Shown here piece after piece: positions 14,161-23,878 of a DNA stretch of 64,000 nt. The stretch spans positions 32,276-96,275 of the forward strand of contig NZ_JFHK01000007.1 in assembly GCF_001636545.1 (NCBI RefSeq). The letters are read 5' to 3'. Each line of letters starts with the position of its first letter. Position 1 is the stretch's first letter. The position numbers and the translations under genes were made by a program. The stretch is from Kosmotoga arenicorallina S304. GTDB lineage: Bacteria > Thermotogota > Thermotogae > Petrotogales > Kosmotogaceae. A model generated the notes under the pieces. That model searched no databases, was not told the DNA's origin, and worked only from the letters and a program-made list of their open reading frames with translations.

Positions 14161-16758
14161 TCATTTCATTAACCATTCGATTATTGACTTTGTAAAAAGC
14201 TTGTTCTCATTTCCGGGATATGTGAAATCGTAATCGCTGAATATTGCTTTTCCAAGTACCGCGACCTTTGAGTTACCTATTTTTTCACCGGCAGCAAAAA
14301 TTATTGTCTTTGAAGGGACAGCATCGTTGTTTCCGTCAGCATCGGTGCTTTCGGTATCTTCATCCCCTTTGGCAAAGATTTCGACCTCCGAGCCATCAAC
14401 AGTATATAAAGAGCAGCCGCTGTAAACATCAACCTTTTTTTCCGAAACAAAAGAAAGTTCGCTTTTGGGGAATGTTCTTATCTCAACTTTGTAAGGTGCG
14501 CCATAGTTATCGGTATAATCAACGAGCTGGTCATCATTAATCCTGATATGAGAACCTATCAATTCGAGGAAGCGGTTCATCACCCCGGGATGACTCCCAT
14601 TTCTGAAATCTGATTTACCCGTAAGAAGCAATTTACCGCCACTTTGAAAGAATTTTTTAACAGCTTGGTATTCCTCTTCGGTATAGTTAGAACCGTCGGT
14701 AAGCACCAAAATCTCAACTTCAGATAAGAGTTCTTCTGACAGGGGGTCATAGAGAAATTCACTTCGTAATCCCCAGCTATCTATCGCTGAGGAAAAGTCG
14801 TTTAGCTTATCTCTGGAATAATCGTTTCCATGAGCTACATCTATCAAAACCACAGGGATTTTTGGCTCTTCGGTGGGAGCAACGACTTCATCTACGGAAA
14901 ACAGCTCTCTTAGGAGCTCACTATTCTCTATAATTGCTTTATCCGTGAATGGGTCACCACTAAAAACGATTATCCGTCCGTTACCATAGGTGCCTTCGTA
15001 TAGAGTCCCTGCCCCTATTAATTCCCTGTAACCATCAAAGGTTATGCCAGAAACCTTTTGGATTTCCTTTGAAAGGGGCTCCCCAAAAGCTATGGGCTGG
15101 TCGAGGGCTTTCAAAAGGGCGTTGTATGAATCTACTATTGCCCGGGAAACAGGTTCACCATTTCCCAGAATAATGAGTGTACCACCCTTTGCAACAAAGT
15201 CTTTGATCATCCCTTGGTGGGCTTCCTGGAGAATTTTGAGTTTTTCAAAAAAGCCTTCTGTACCCGGCAAAGGAAGAATGAAAATATCTTTGTCGTTGAA
15301 ATCCGATGGCTTTAATATCCTTTCGGCCTCTGTAAGTTTATGTCCTGAAATGTCAATAGTCGCTTTGAGAACCTTTCGGGAATTCATGGAAAAATTATCG
15401 TGAGTTTTATCCAGAAGAATGTTCAGAGAAGAAGCAGATCTCACGGTAATGTTTGATATATATGCAAGCTCATGGTTTACATAAAAAAGCAACTTGTTGT
15501 CTTTCACTGATTCTATTTCAAATTTTAGAACCACTTCTTCAGCAGAAATGGGTGGCATTTCCATTTCTTCACTGGCTAAAAGCCTACCTTCCGCGTTCTT
15601 GATATAAACCCAGAATTTTTCAGCGGTATTGTTGAGATTAGATACAGCAAATTTCGCCACCACTGTTTCACCAGGTTTTACGTTCCCGGGCTTTATAGAG
15701 GGATTGTAAACATATTTGTTCGAGGAGCTTTGAACCCATATCGGGGTTGTCACGACCTCCTGCCCATCTGCTTCAAGTATATAAGCAAAAAAATACTCAT
15801 AAGAGCTATTTATGGGTATTTTTTCGCTGTATTCAAAAATATTCGAAGTCGCATCGAAGGATTTATATATTCCATATTTAGAATAGATGATTACTTCCTT
15901 TATAGGATCGTCTTCTGTTTCTTCTACTGTTAAATGCAAATCCAGGGATTTTGCGTCGTAAATAATCGAACCAAGGGTTTTGCCGTTCCCTGAAAACCGA
16001 ACCACAACATTATTGTCTTCTGCTCCATATGTTCGCCTTTCCATCAGGCTGTTCAAAATATCTTCCAATTTCAGAGAAGGAGAATATACCGCTGTTCTGG
16101 AGTCATTGGCGGCTCCCCAATTTGCTTTGTGGTTATCCTGACCGATGGTTGTTCCAAGATGCCAGCCTTTTGCAAAGGCGAGTCTGACAGCATTAAACAT
16201 TTCCGGAGATATGGTATCTCCCACTGACCAGTTTCCATTGCCCACTTCTATCAAATTGACGTATTTGTCAGCCTTTGGATAGTATTTAAAATCATCAAAA
16301 ATTCCAAACATGGAAATCGGGTGGTTGAATTGCGCAAGCACTTTTCTGCTTTCGATCCAGCTGTAAAGGGTGTTAAGGTCAGGAGATTCGTTTCTATCTG
16401 TCCAATCAGGGCTTTCATAAATGTTCATGTGTCCCCAGCCTGTTGCAGTCCATTCGAATCCTGCTATGGAAAGGAATGTTCCAGAAGTGCTTTCTCTTGC
16501 AGCTTTTTTAATTGCCTCAAATTTATCTCTTCCGTCTGGAAGAAGCTGCTTAAAATAATGAGCATGATCCGTAACGGCAAGAAAATCAATTTGGGGAACT
16601 TCTTTTGCAAAATTATAAGCATATTCCGGGGTCTTTTGACCATCAGAGTAAGATGTGTGAGAATGCAAATTGCCAAAATACAGATTCAAACCTTCAAATT
16701 GCCCATAACTAAGCGAAACACATAGGAGTACCGTTAATACCAGCAAAAATCTTTTCAT
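14161..16758 (-). CDS. Secreted PHP-domain protein (CehA/McbA-like metal-dependent phosphoesterase)
   Basis: 865 residues from the ATG at 16758, chosen because SD AGGAGGGGG lies just upstream and a signal peptide (MKRFLLVLTVLLCVSLSYGQ) follows. Residues 30-300 form a PHP domain with its metal-binding motifs (NLHSHTSYSDG, VTDHAHYF, QFNHP, DNH). This secreted group includes CehA-type esterases and nucleases. The middle is predicted beta-rich. The C-terminal third contains two glutamine-amidotransferase-like or DUF4350-like folds (starting NILLDKTHDN and VLIDVAHGND) that may bind ligands. The substrate is unknown. It is transcribed separately from the downstream micro-ORF operon. Confidence 0.85.
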   Translation of the reverse strand: MKRFLLVLTVLLCVSLSYGQFEGLNLYFGNLHSHTSYSDGQKTPEYAYNFAKEVPQIDFLAVTDHAHYFKQLLPDGRDKFEAIKKAARESTSGTFLSIAGFEWTATGWGHMNIYESPDWTDRNESPDLNTLYSWIESRKVLAQFNHPISMFGIFDDFKYYPKADKYVNLIEVGNGNWSVGDTISPEMFNAVRLAFAKGWHLGTTIGQDNHKANWGAANDSRTAVYSPSLKLEDILNSLMERRTYGAEDNNVVVRFSGNGKTLGSIIYDAKSLDLHLTVEETEDDPIKEVIIYSKYGIYKSFDATSNIFEYSEKIPINSSYEYFFAYILEADGQEVVTTPIWVQSSSNKYVYNPSIKPGNVKPGETVVAKFAVSNLNNTAEKFWVYIKNAEGRLLASEEMEMPPISAEEVVLKFEIESVKDNKLLFYVNHELAYISNITVRSASSLNILLDKTHDNFSMNSRKVLKATIDISGHKLTEAERILKPSDFNDKDIFILPLPGTEGFFEKLKILQEAHQGMIKDFVAKGGTLIILGNGEPVSRAIVDSYNALLKALDQPIAFGEPLSKEIQKVSGITFDGYRELIGAGTLYEGTYGNGRIIVFSGDPFTDKAIIENSELLRELFSVDEVVAPTEEPKIPVVLIDVAHGNDYSRDKLNDFSSAIDSWGLRSEFLYDPLSEELLSEVEILVLTDGSNYTEEEYQAVKKFFQSGGKLLLTGKSDFRNGSHPGVMNRFLELIGSHIRINDDQLVDYTDNYGAPYKVEIRTFPKSELSFVSEKKVDVYSGCSLYTVDGSEVEIFAKGDEDTESTDADGNNDAVPSKTIIFAAGEKIGNSKVAVLGKAIFSDYDFTYPGNENKLFTKSIIEWLMK

Positions 16759-16857
16759 TTTCCCCCTCCTCGCTTCTATATCAAGAAATTCTATCATAAA
16801 CTTCTATATGATGGTTATGATATAATCTAAAAGCCATTTTTAACAATTGGAGGATTT

Positions 16858-17925
16858 ATGGCAGAAAACCAGAAGCAGAGTTTCTCATATAAAAAGGCGC
16901 TTTATGCATTGATTATCAGCTTTGTTGTAATTCTTGCTATCCTTGCTCTTTTAGGTGAAGATACCGATTTTTCGCTGATCTTCAAAATGTCCCCTTTATG
17001 GATTGGCGGGGTTATTTTGATTTACATGCTCGCACAGTCTATTAACGCATTGAGAACAAAGCTCCTTTTAAAATCCTATGGCATAAAACTTCCATATAGA
17101 GAAGCCTTTGTGGATATTTTACTCATGCAATTTTTCAATAATTTAACACCTTTCGCTGCCGGCGGACAGCCTTACCAGATTTACGACCTCTCAAAGCGGG
17201 GTATTGAAACTACAACTGCCGCTGCCGTTGTCATTTCCAGATATGTAGTTAACAATGTTGCTATACTGATTTTAGCATTGATCTTTCTGCCCAAATACTG
17301 GAAAGCCTTTCTGAAGATCCCGGGAATTGGTATTTTCGCATTTATAGGGGCTTTCCTCACCATAGCTTTGCTGATCTTTCTCGTCACTCTTTCATATTCA
17401 CGAAAAATGCTGATGAAATTCCTTGACGCATTGCTCAAACCCCGGTTTCTAAGAAGACTCATCGCAAAATTCCTTGAGTGCAAGCCAGAAGAGGTCAGGG
17501 ACCATCTCGTCAAGAAATTTGAGGAATTCAATTACTACATGAAACTCATCTGGAAAAAAGGACCACACTATATGCTTGTTGATATAGGGCTTTCTATCTT
17601 ATTCAGCTTGACTTTCAAGTTCATCATATATTTCATTCTGATTGGCTTTTTCGACGCATCAAATAATCCTTTGAATGTTCCCTTTGTCGAAATATGGGGC
17701 GTACAGGAGCTTCTGTTTCTTGTGGCTTATTACGTTCCCACACCGGGCGCAAGCGGGGCGCTTGAGCTTGGTCTGTTTTACATGCTGGGAGGCACGCTAC
17801 CAAGAGGGATTATAAGCCTTGCAGTGGCCCTCTGGCGTTTGCTTACGTATCATTTCATGATAGTACTGGGAACGCTGGTATTTCTTGTAAGGCAAAGAAA
17901 TCTGGCAAAAGAAAAGGGTGCCTGA
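16858..17925 (+). CDS. UPF0104/LPG-synthase-TM family membrane protein
   Basis: 355 residues, starting after ATTGGAGGATTT, with a TATAAT box near 16819. About eight transmembrane helices are visible, with the family motifs NNLTPFAAGGQPYQIYDLSK near residue 92 and YVPTPGASGALE near 295. These match the integral membrane part of lysylphosphatidylglycerol synthetases (flippase-like). There is no soluble synthetase domain, so it probably moves or handles a lipid or glycan rather than aminoacylating one. It is a single gene ending in a bidirectional terminator. Confidence 0.9.
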   Translation: MAENQKQSFSYKKALYALIISFVVILAILALLGEDTDFSLIFKMSPLWIGGVILIYMLAQSINALRTKLLLKSYGIKLPYREAFVDILLMQFFNNLTPFAAGGQPYQIYDLSKRGIETTTAAAVVISRYVVNNVAILILALIFLPKYWKAFLKIPGIGIFAFIGAFLTIALLIFLVTLSYSRKMLMKFLDALLKPRFLRRLIAKFLECKPEEVRDHLVKKFEEFNYYMKLIWKKGPHYMLVDIGLSILFSLTFKFIIYFILIGFFDASNNPLNVPFVEIWGVQELLFLVAYYVPTPGASGALELGLFYMLGGTLPRGIISLAVALWRLLTYHFMIVLGTLVFLVRQRNLAKEKGA

Positions 17926-17937
17926 AAGGCACCCTTT
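17912..17937. terminator. Bidirectional terminator between convergent genes
   Basis: AAAAGGGTGCCT and AGGCACCCTTT form an 8-11 bp stem around GAA. The stop codon of the UPF0104 gene lies in the loop, and the same hairpin serves the minus-strand protease gene. Confidence 0.8.
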
Positions 17938-17950
17938 AAATTTGAAAAAA

Positions 17951-19393
17951 TCAGTCTGCACTATTCCATATCATCAAGAATCTGGTAACATCTTCATGGT
18001 CTACATAGCCGTCTCTGGGGATGGAAATATCATAATTGGAGTCGTAAGTAAACATGTGCTCCATAAGCAATTGATAATCTTCTTCATTAACATAGCCATC
18101 ATCGTTAAAATCGGCATCTTCCGTTAGAGCATAGTTCTCTTCGAACAGAGGAACATACATCGCCCTGTATTCAATCATCCAGGGCGTAATCCCAAAGCCA
18201 TAGGTAGCAGAGAAGTTATAAAGCTCTTCCGAAACCATTGGGACAACATAATAACCATTCCAGCCCCAGTCGCCCCAGCTGTTTTTGATAACCCAGAACT
18301 CGGTAGCATACCATGTCAAGCCAGTAAAGGGGTCATTTACTTCAACACTGGTGGCGTCAGGTGACACCCATCCAAGAGCTTTCACAGCATCCATATCCAG
18401 CCATCCGACAAGAGTAACTGAATGCCCGCCTGTCAACTGGTTCGTGGTTGGTATATATATACCTTCCATATAGCCATAAAAATCTTCAGGAACGGTATAA
18501 GATACACCAAGAGCGCCAAATTTAATCAGGGCTTCTTTAATGGAGTTTATATATACCCCATAAGGAAATCCCAGCCAGCTCAGTTCATCACCATAGTAAA
18601 TTTCAACAGTTTTTGTGCTGTGAACCAGGTTGTCTTCCCAGTCATTGTTCGTGGGGTTCCAGTTGATCCACGGGTTAAGGTCAAAAGCGCTGTAAGGGAA
18701 GTCAGTTTCCAGCGGGATGCCGTATCTTATGCTGTTATAAGTGGAGAAATGCTGATTACCGCCAACATCCATATTGGAATCCTGAATTATCGCATCGCTT
18801 TGCAATGGGTCATACCAGGATTCAATATATATATCCCAGTCTATGTCGTGAAATGAGACAAACTGCTCAGATAGGTCATAGCTATCGACTTTAAGCTCCC
18901 ACGGGAAGATCGTGGCTTCGCCGGTGAGCCCGTCCTTCTGAACCTGCAACGCACTTTCAAAAGAAGCTACCGTTGCAAAAGCCCAGCACGTGCCGTGGAA
19001 ACCCTGATCTCTAATCGGTGTATGAATTTGAATAAAGCTCGGTGGCAGCGGGGTATCAAACATCGCGAAATAAAGGAACTGAGTAGAATACAGCTGCGCG
19101 TCCCGGGTTGTGGCGCTATCGTTGAAGAAATAATTGTGCATATCCCTTCTTGCTTTCTCCGGCAAATCCCTGCTTCCAGCCCACTTGCTTATTAGGCTAT
19201 CCAGATTGCTTATACCTGCCGCTTCGTATTTTTCAAAAACTTCCGGCACGCCAGCTTTCCAGGGAAGACCCTGTTCAGCTATTTTATTGTTTATCTCTAT
19301 AGCTCTCTGTGAGGCTTCATCTATCAAAGAGCCAGCAAACAGAGAAGACGTAATGGCAAATACAACAATCAAAATGAACAGTTTTTTCATCAT
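17951..19393 (-). CDS. Secreted papain-like (C1) cysteine protease with C-terminal dockerin
   Basis: 480 residues from the ATG at 19393, after AAGGGGTGG. A signal peptide (KKLFILIVVFAITSSLFAG) is followed by a ~90-residue propeptide-like region. The C1A catalytic parts are intact: oxyanion Gln130 and Cys136 in DQGFHGTCWAFA, the histidine in GGHSVTLVGW, and the asparagine in VIKNSWGDWGWNGYYVV. The last ~60 residues form a dockerin: a first Ca-binding repeat (DFNDDGYVNEEDYQLL) and a second, more degenerate repeat (PRDGYVDHEDVTRFL). Dockerins bind cohesins. The gene directly upstream (10-nt gap) encodes a lipoprotein with a cohesin-like C-terminus, so this protease may be held on the cell surface by its operon partner. 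Confidence 0.9.
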   Translation of the reverse strand: MMKKLFILIVVFAITSSLFAGSLIDEASQRAIEINNKIAEQGLPWKAGVPEVFEKYEAAGISNLDSLISKWAGSRDLPEKARRDMHNYFFNDSATTRDAQLYSTQFLYFAMFDTPLPPSFIQIHTPIRDQGFHGTCWAFATVASFESALQVQKDGLTGEATIFPWELKVDSYDLSEQFVSFHDIDWDIYIESWYDPLQSDAIIQDSNMDVGGNQHFSTYNSIRYGIPLETDFPYSAFDLNPWINWNPTNNDWEDNLVHSTKTVEIYYGDELSWLGFPYGVYINSIKEALIKFGALGVSYTVPEDFYGYMEGIYIPTTNQLTGGHSVTLVGWLDMDAVKALGWVSPDATSVEVNDPFTGLTWYATEFWVIKNSWGDWGWNGYYVVPMVSEELYNFSATYGFGITPWMIEYRAMYVPLFEENYALTEDADFNDDGYVNEEDYQLLMEHMFTYDSNYDISIPRDGYVDHEDVTRFLMIWNSAD

Positions 19394-19402
19394 AACCACC
19401 CC

Positions 19403-20893
19403 TTACATTCCGGCTGCTTCGGGTGCAGGTATGGTTACATAGTACCCGAAGTTATCCACGACTATACCGTCGATTACCCGGTTGTTGGAGTCCCTGATAA
19501 TATAGTTGTCATCAATTGCAATTACAGGATTTGTGCCATTCATATCAACGCCGAATTTTAATGTAATAACTGCGAGTATATCACTTTGCTCTTCATCTTC
19601 GTCTTCGCCATTGACAAATCCCCTGCACAGGGTCAATTCTCCCACATCGGCGACATATCCCGATAAGTCCTTCTTATCATCTATAAAATCAGGGAAGATG
19701 ACGTCTTCTACTTCGAGGCCTTCGTCAAACAAAAGAGTTGTTTGGATATACATCAGGTCAGCGTCATACGAGGTATCAGGCCCATAGTAATTATGAATAT
19801 CTTCTGCAGCGTAATCTCTGACATTTGGCGCGACAACATATATTTCCATGGTTCCAGAAGCATCCGTTGATGCCGGAGTAATGCTGAATGGTAAATAATA
19901 TACCTCTGGTTTGTCAGTGTTGCCGTATCTTTCATCAAACCTGAAAGTCATATAGCTGTATCCCCAATTACCGAGTTCATCATATCCACTAACATAAATC
20001 AGATAAGAATGCCCGATTTCAAATAAGTGGTCGAGATAGGAAATGCCATCAGGAGTATATAGCGTAACAAGTTCATCGTTGACCAGCATTCCAGATACAG
20101 TGGGATCCCATGGGATCCAGTCCGTAAGCCAAGTGCTTAAGTCCTCAGCATCTCTAAACCTTATCTCAACAGCAGAAACCGGTTCATTGAATTGCCAGCC
20201 TATGTACGCATATCTTCCAAAAGGTCTGATATCTCCATCTGCAAGAGCAGCCGCAGTTCTGTCTGAGCCATAAATCATGGGTGAGGGGCCTGTGGTATCA
20301 ACCCTGAAATTGAAAGTTGCTGGTAGCTGTCCAGATTCAGCAATTTTTACCGCCAGCGTATGCCAGCCATCAGACAGGTCAGATAAGGTAGCAGAGCAGG
20401 CAGCTGTTTCAACTTCCGGGCCACCGTCTAACGAATAGATATAGCTATGGGTTAGACCATCTACAGGTTCCCATTCTATAATGACTTCATCACTGGCATA
20501 CTCATTCTCAGCATTGAGGAAATTAATGCCACTCGAATAAACGCGAAAGCTCTGATGGTTTGATTCGGTTGATGCAGGTCCAAGGTTGAAAACTCCCGTT
20601 CTTGTCTGGAAATTCGCTGTAACCCAGACCTCATAATCCCCGGTTCCCAGAGTTGTAGCATAAGAGGTTTCACTTCCAAGGGGTACTTCAAGATCACCAA
20701 TATGAAGGGTGTAATTCGCTGATATCACTTCATCCTGGGAGTTAAGCTGCCAGGTGAAAGTCACTTCAGTTCCATCATGAATATCCCCAACTGGATTCAT
20801 AAAGAGCGTTAAAACTGCATAGGAAACTTTGAAACAGGACGTAAGCAACAGCAAGGTCAAAAGTAGCGCAAAAAGCAATACAAATTTCTTCAC
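19403..20893 (-). CDS. Surface lipoprotein with beta-sandwich repeats and a cohesin-like C-terminal domain
   Basis: 496 residues with a GTG start 6 nt after AAAAAGGGGGG. A lipobox (LLLLTSC, Cys near residue 20) predicts a lipid anchor. The middle holds fibronectin/Ig-like beta-sandwiches (for example FRVDTTGPSPMIYG). Residues ~340-490 look like a cohesin fold: SGTMEIYVVAPNV, then IQTTLLFDEGLEVEDVIFPD, then ILAVITLKFGVDMNGTNPVIAIDDN, with the order and hydrophobic pattern of cohesin strands. It is first in a two-gene operon with the dockerin-bearing protease. The cohesin call is an inference from pattern; the lipoprotein call is firm. Confidence 0.75.
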   Translation of the reverse strand: MKKFVLLFALLLTLLLLTSCFKVSYAVLTLFMNPVGDIHDGTEVTFTWQLNSQDEVISANYTLHIGDLEVPLGSETSYATTLGTGDYEVWVTANFQTRTGVFNLGPASTESNHQSFRVYSSGINFLNAENEYASDEVIIEWEPVDGLTHSYIYSLDGGPEVETAACSATLSDLSDGWHTLAVKIAESGQLPATFNFRVDTTGPSPMIYGSDRTAAALADGDIRPFGRYAYIGWQFNEPVSAVEIRFRDAEDLSTWLTDWIPWDPTVSGMLVNDELVTLYTPDGISYLDHLFEIGHSYLIYVSGYDELGNWGYSYMTFRFDERYGNTDKPEVYYLPFSITPASTDASGTMEIYVVAPNVRDYAAEDIHNYYGPDTSYDADLMYIQTTLLFDEGLEVEDVIFPDFIDDKKDLSGYVADVGELTLCRGFVNGEDEDEEQSDILAVITLKFGVDMNGTNPVIAIDDNYIIRDSNNRVIDGIVVDNFGYYVTIPAPEAAGM

Positions 20894-21049
20894 ATAAATC
20901 CCCCCTTTTTATGAGTTTAGGTGAAACTAATCATAAAAAATTATATCATTTGCTTGCCCGGTAACAAAAATCTAGAAGCGAAAAATTTTTTCTTAACTCA
21001 ACATAAGTCCTAAATATTGATATTGATATTATTCAAGTGGAATATATTG

Positions 21050-22405
21050 TTATTTTGAATTCGAACGCTTGACTTTCAAGAACCAGAAAATGTAGAACAA
21101 TCCGAAGTACAGGATAAGCGCTCCCAGGGTATATAGGTAATATATCGGTTTTCCGAGTTTGAAACCAAGTATAGGAATATTTATTATTATCATTAAAGGT
21201 AAGCCAAGGAAAAGGGCCAGCCCGCTTCCGATGACCATGTCCTCGGCTGTGCCTGATTCAAATTGCGGATCGACTTCCCTCAGAAGCGCAATCCCTGTCG
21301 AAATTGTCCCCGTGTGCATTCCAAAGAAAGTGACGATATGTTCCAGTACGGCTTTTCTATAAATCCTCTTTGAGAAGTATATCGTGTAGAGTATGGTGAC
21401 GATTCCGCCAGCTGTGGTGATAATGAATATGGGGATTATGTATTCCTTTATTAGCTCCAGGGAAATTGCTGCAATAGAAGCTGCTACCATGTAATCAAAT
21501 ACGATACCGGCTACTCTTTGGAGAAGAAATGAATTCAGGTATTCTATTTTCTTCTTTTTTCTGATAATGTCGTATCCCTTTCTAAAGGAGAATGCAAAGA
21601 TAACGCCTATAACAAAATGGAATCCCCATAGGACCTGCGCGAACGTTTCTCCAAAAGTCCCAAAATTTCCTATCCAGGCTGTGAAGTATTTAAGGAAAAG
21701 ATAGGTGACAAGATATACTGACCCGATGCTCATTACCTGTATGGTCATCCCGTCGATATCAGAAAATTCGTAATCCTTTACAATCGTTTCAACTCTTTCA
21801 ACGACCTTCGGCTTTTCAATGGGGATACCAATTGACTTCTTTCTTTTTACCATGATATTCAACATGGCGATACCGCCAAAAGCGGCCCACAGGAAGCCAA
21901 TTGTGGCAATTGTTAATCCTATTGTTCCGCCATTGGTAAATCCCAGAGCTTCCCACTGGGTACCCATCGAATAAGCCTGCCCCGGGCCCTGGGCAAATCC
22001 CAGAGGAAGCAAAAGCCCGAAGGGAACGAAAAGATTCGGAAAAAATGTATAAACCAGAATCATCGCAATGCTAAACCCAACAATGCCCTGAATGGCATAG
22101 GAAATTGCTATAAAAAAGCCTGTGTTCACGGCTGACCTGGAAGAACCCGTCCTTCTTTTTTTCAAAGCAATGGCAATAAAGCCAATTGCCATCAGATGGT
22201 ATACAAGGGTCCCAAGCCTATCAAAGGAAAAATCGAGCAGTTTCAGTCCACTTGGTCCCAGTGCCATACCCAAAAAACCAGCAAGAACGGAATTAGGTAT
22301 CAGCAGGCGGTTCAAAGGCCTTATGGATTTCTTGATTATCATAGCCACGCCCAGAAGCAATGAAATGATCATTATATCGCTTACAAATCCCCAGTTGCCT
22401 TCCAT
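21050..22405 (-). CDS. GltS-family sodium/glutamate-type symporter
   Basis: 451 residues from an ATG after GGGAGGTAAATAA. About 11-12 transmembrane helices fall in two inverted halves, with the family patterns LLIPNSVLAGFLG near residue 33, GLLLPLGFAQGPGQAYSMG near 130 and HTGTISTGIALLREVDP near 385. GltS transporters couple Na+ entry to glutamate uptake, but distant members may carry other anions. The gene is transcribed alone. A gap of about 110 nt follows with no recognised feature. Confidence 0.9.
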   Translation of the reverse strand: MEGNWGFVSDIMIISLLLGVAMIIKKSIRPLNRLLIPNSVLAGFLGMALGPSGLKLLDFSFDRLGTLVYHLMAIGFIAIALKKRRTGSSRSAVNTGFFIAISYAIQGIVGFSIAMILVYTFFPNLFVPFGLLLPLGFAQGPGQAYSMGTQWEALGFTNGGTIGLTIATIGFLWAAFGGIAMLNIMVKRKKSIGIPIEKPKVVERVETIVKDYEFSDIDGMTIQVMSIGSVYLVTYLFLKYFTAWIGNFGTFGETFAQVLWGFHFVIGVIFAFSFRKGYDIIRKKKKIEYLNSFLLQRVAGIVFDYMVAASIAAISLELIKEYIIPIFIITTAGGIVTILYTIYFSKRIYRKAVLEHIVTFFGMHTGTISTGIALLREVDPQFESGTAEDMVIGSGLALFLGLPLMIIINIPILGFKLGKPIYYLYTLGALILYFGLFYIFWFLKVKRSNSK

Positions 22406-22511
22406 ATTTATTTACCTCCCGTCATTTGCCGCCTAAAAGTACTTCAATTTTACATCATAAAATTAATATCCCTTGTCTCTGGTAAAATAGTACCAGAAAG
22501 GGAGGAAAAAG

Positions 22512-23831
22512 ATGAATTTCATGCCGCTTGGTGGGGGTAGAGAAATAGGTGCTAATTGCTTTATATTGAGAATAAACAATTTCATTATAATGCTCGATTG
22601 CGGAAGGCATCCAGTAAAAGATGGATATGAATCCCTTCCAGAGATTGATGTTCTTGAAAGAGTTGATTTCATCATTATCTCCCATTCGCATTATGATCAC
22701 CTTTCCTCTTTGCCCTATGTTCTCAGCAAATTTCCCGATGCCACAGTATTCACTTCAAAGGAGAACAGAACCCTCGCCTTGAGGATATTAAGCAATTCAG
22801 TTGAAGTGATGAAGAAAAAATACGAGAAGGACGGCGAACCTGTATTATATTCCCATAAAGATGTCAAAAAAGCAAAAAAGAAAATCTTTCCTTTACAATA
22901 TATGAAACCCTTTGAACTTTCAAAGGGATTATCCCTTACTCTTTACCCGGCAGGGCATGTTATGGGTGCCTCATCGATATTAATAGAAGCAAGCGATAAA
23001 AGAGTATTTTACACAGGTGATATTTCCCTTTCCTCACAGCTAACCGTTCCGGAAGCGACTTTACCGGATCAAGCTGATATAGTCATATCCGAAGGAACCT
23101 ATGGATTGAAAGAAACCCTGTCTGTAAATAGAGAAATGGAGACCCACAGGTTAAGCAGAAAGCTGAAAAAGATTCTGGAATCTGGCGGAAGAGCCATGCT
23201 ACCGGTTTTTGCACTTGGGAGAGGGCAGGAAGCGCTTTATATGATTTTGAAGCTGATTGAAACCGGGAAGATTCCGCGGGTTCCGGTTTACATAAATGGC
23301 ATGGTACATGTGTTAACGGATCTTCTTCTCAAAGAACACAACGGCATGGATCCTGAAAAAAAAGCATGGTTCAAAGAAGCGATAAGGAGATATGTCAATA
23401 TAGTTCCAAGAAATGCTTCTTCGTTGATCGATGATAAAAGGCCTATGATCCTGATACTCAGTTCCGGGATGCTTATAGAAGACACGCTATCATACATTTT
23501 CGCACATCAAATACTTCAAGAAAGCAATTCGGCTGTATACTTCATGGGATATCAGAGCCCTGAATCTCCTGGATTTGCTGTTCTGGAAGCCTTTAAGAGC
23601 ACAAAAAAACTCGAACTCGACGAAGAAGTGGATGTGCTTTCTGATGTTGACATTTTCAATTTCTCTGGTCACGCGAGCTATCCTGAACTGTTAGAGATTC
23701 CCAGAAGACTGCAACCTGAAAAACTGATATATGTGCATGGCGATGAAGATGCACTTGAAAACCTAAGGGAAGAACTCCAGTATGAGTTTCAAATTGAAAT
23801 TCCGGAAAACCTTGAAAGAATAGCTCTGTGA
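22512..23831 (+). CDS. Beta-CASP metallo-beta-lactamase ribonuclease-like protein
   Basis: 439 residues after GGGAGGAAAAAG. The metal ligands HxHxDH are at residues 57-63 (SHSHYDH), with GHVMGASS near 145 and YTGDIS near 170. The beta-CASP cap (VFALGRGQEALYMI, SSGMLIEDTLSYIFAHQIL) is followed by the C-terminal motif NFSGHASYPEL and VHGDEDAL. This is the layout of YSH1/CPSF-73-like and RNase-J-related RNA nucleases of bacteria, which process or degrade RNA. It is shorter than RNase J (about 550 residues) and lacks its C-terminal domain. It lies upstream of a tRNA cluster that has its own promoter. Confidence 0.92.
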   Translation: MNFMPLGGGREIGANCFILRINNFIIMLDCGRHPVKDGYESLPEIDVLERVDFIIISHSHYDHLSSLPYVLSKFPDATVFTSKENRTLALRILSNSVEVMKKKYEKDGEPVLYSHKDVKKAKKKIFPLQYMKPFELSKGLSLTLYPAGHVMGASSILIEASDKRVFYTGDISLSSQLTVPEATLPDQADIVISEGTYGLKETLSVNREMETHRLSRKLKKILESGGRAMLPVFALGRGQEALYMILKLIETGKIPRVPVYINGMVHVLTDLLLKEHNGMDPEKKAWFKEAIRRYVNIVPRNASSLIDDKRPMILILSSGMLIEDTLSYIFAHQILQESNSAVYFMGYQSPESPGFAVLEAFKSTKKLELDEEVDVLSDVDIFNFSGHASYPELLEIPRRLQPEKLIYVHGDEDALENLREELQYEFQIEIPENLERIAL

Positions 23832-23839
23832 GCCTCTAC

Positions 23840-23868
23840 TTGACAACAAAAACACTGGGTGTTATGAT
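23840..23868 (+). promoter_or_regulatory. Promoter of the tRNA cluster
   Basis: TTGACA (23840-23845), a 17-nt spacer and TATGAT (23863-23868), 10 nt before the first tRNA. Confidence 0.8.
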
Positions 23869-23878
23869 AATATACGGC

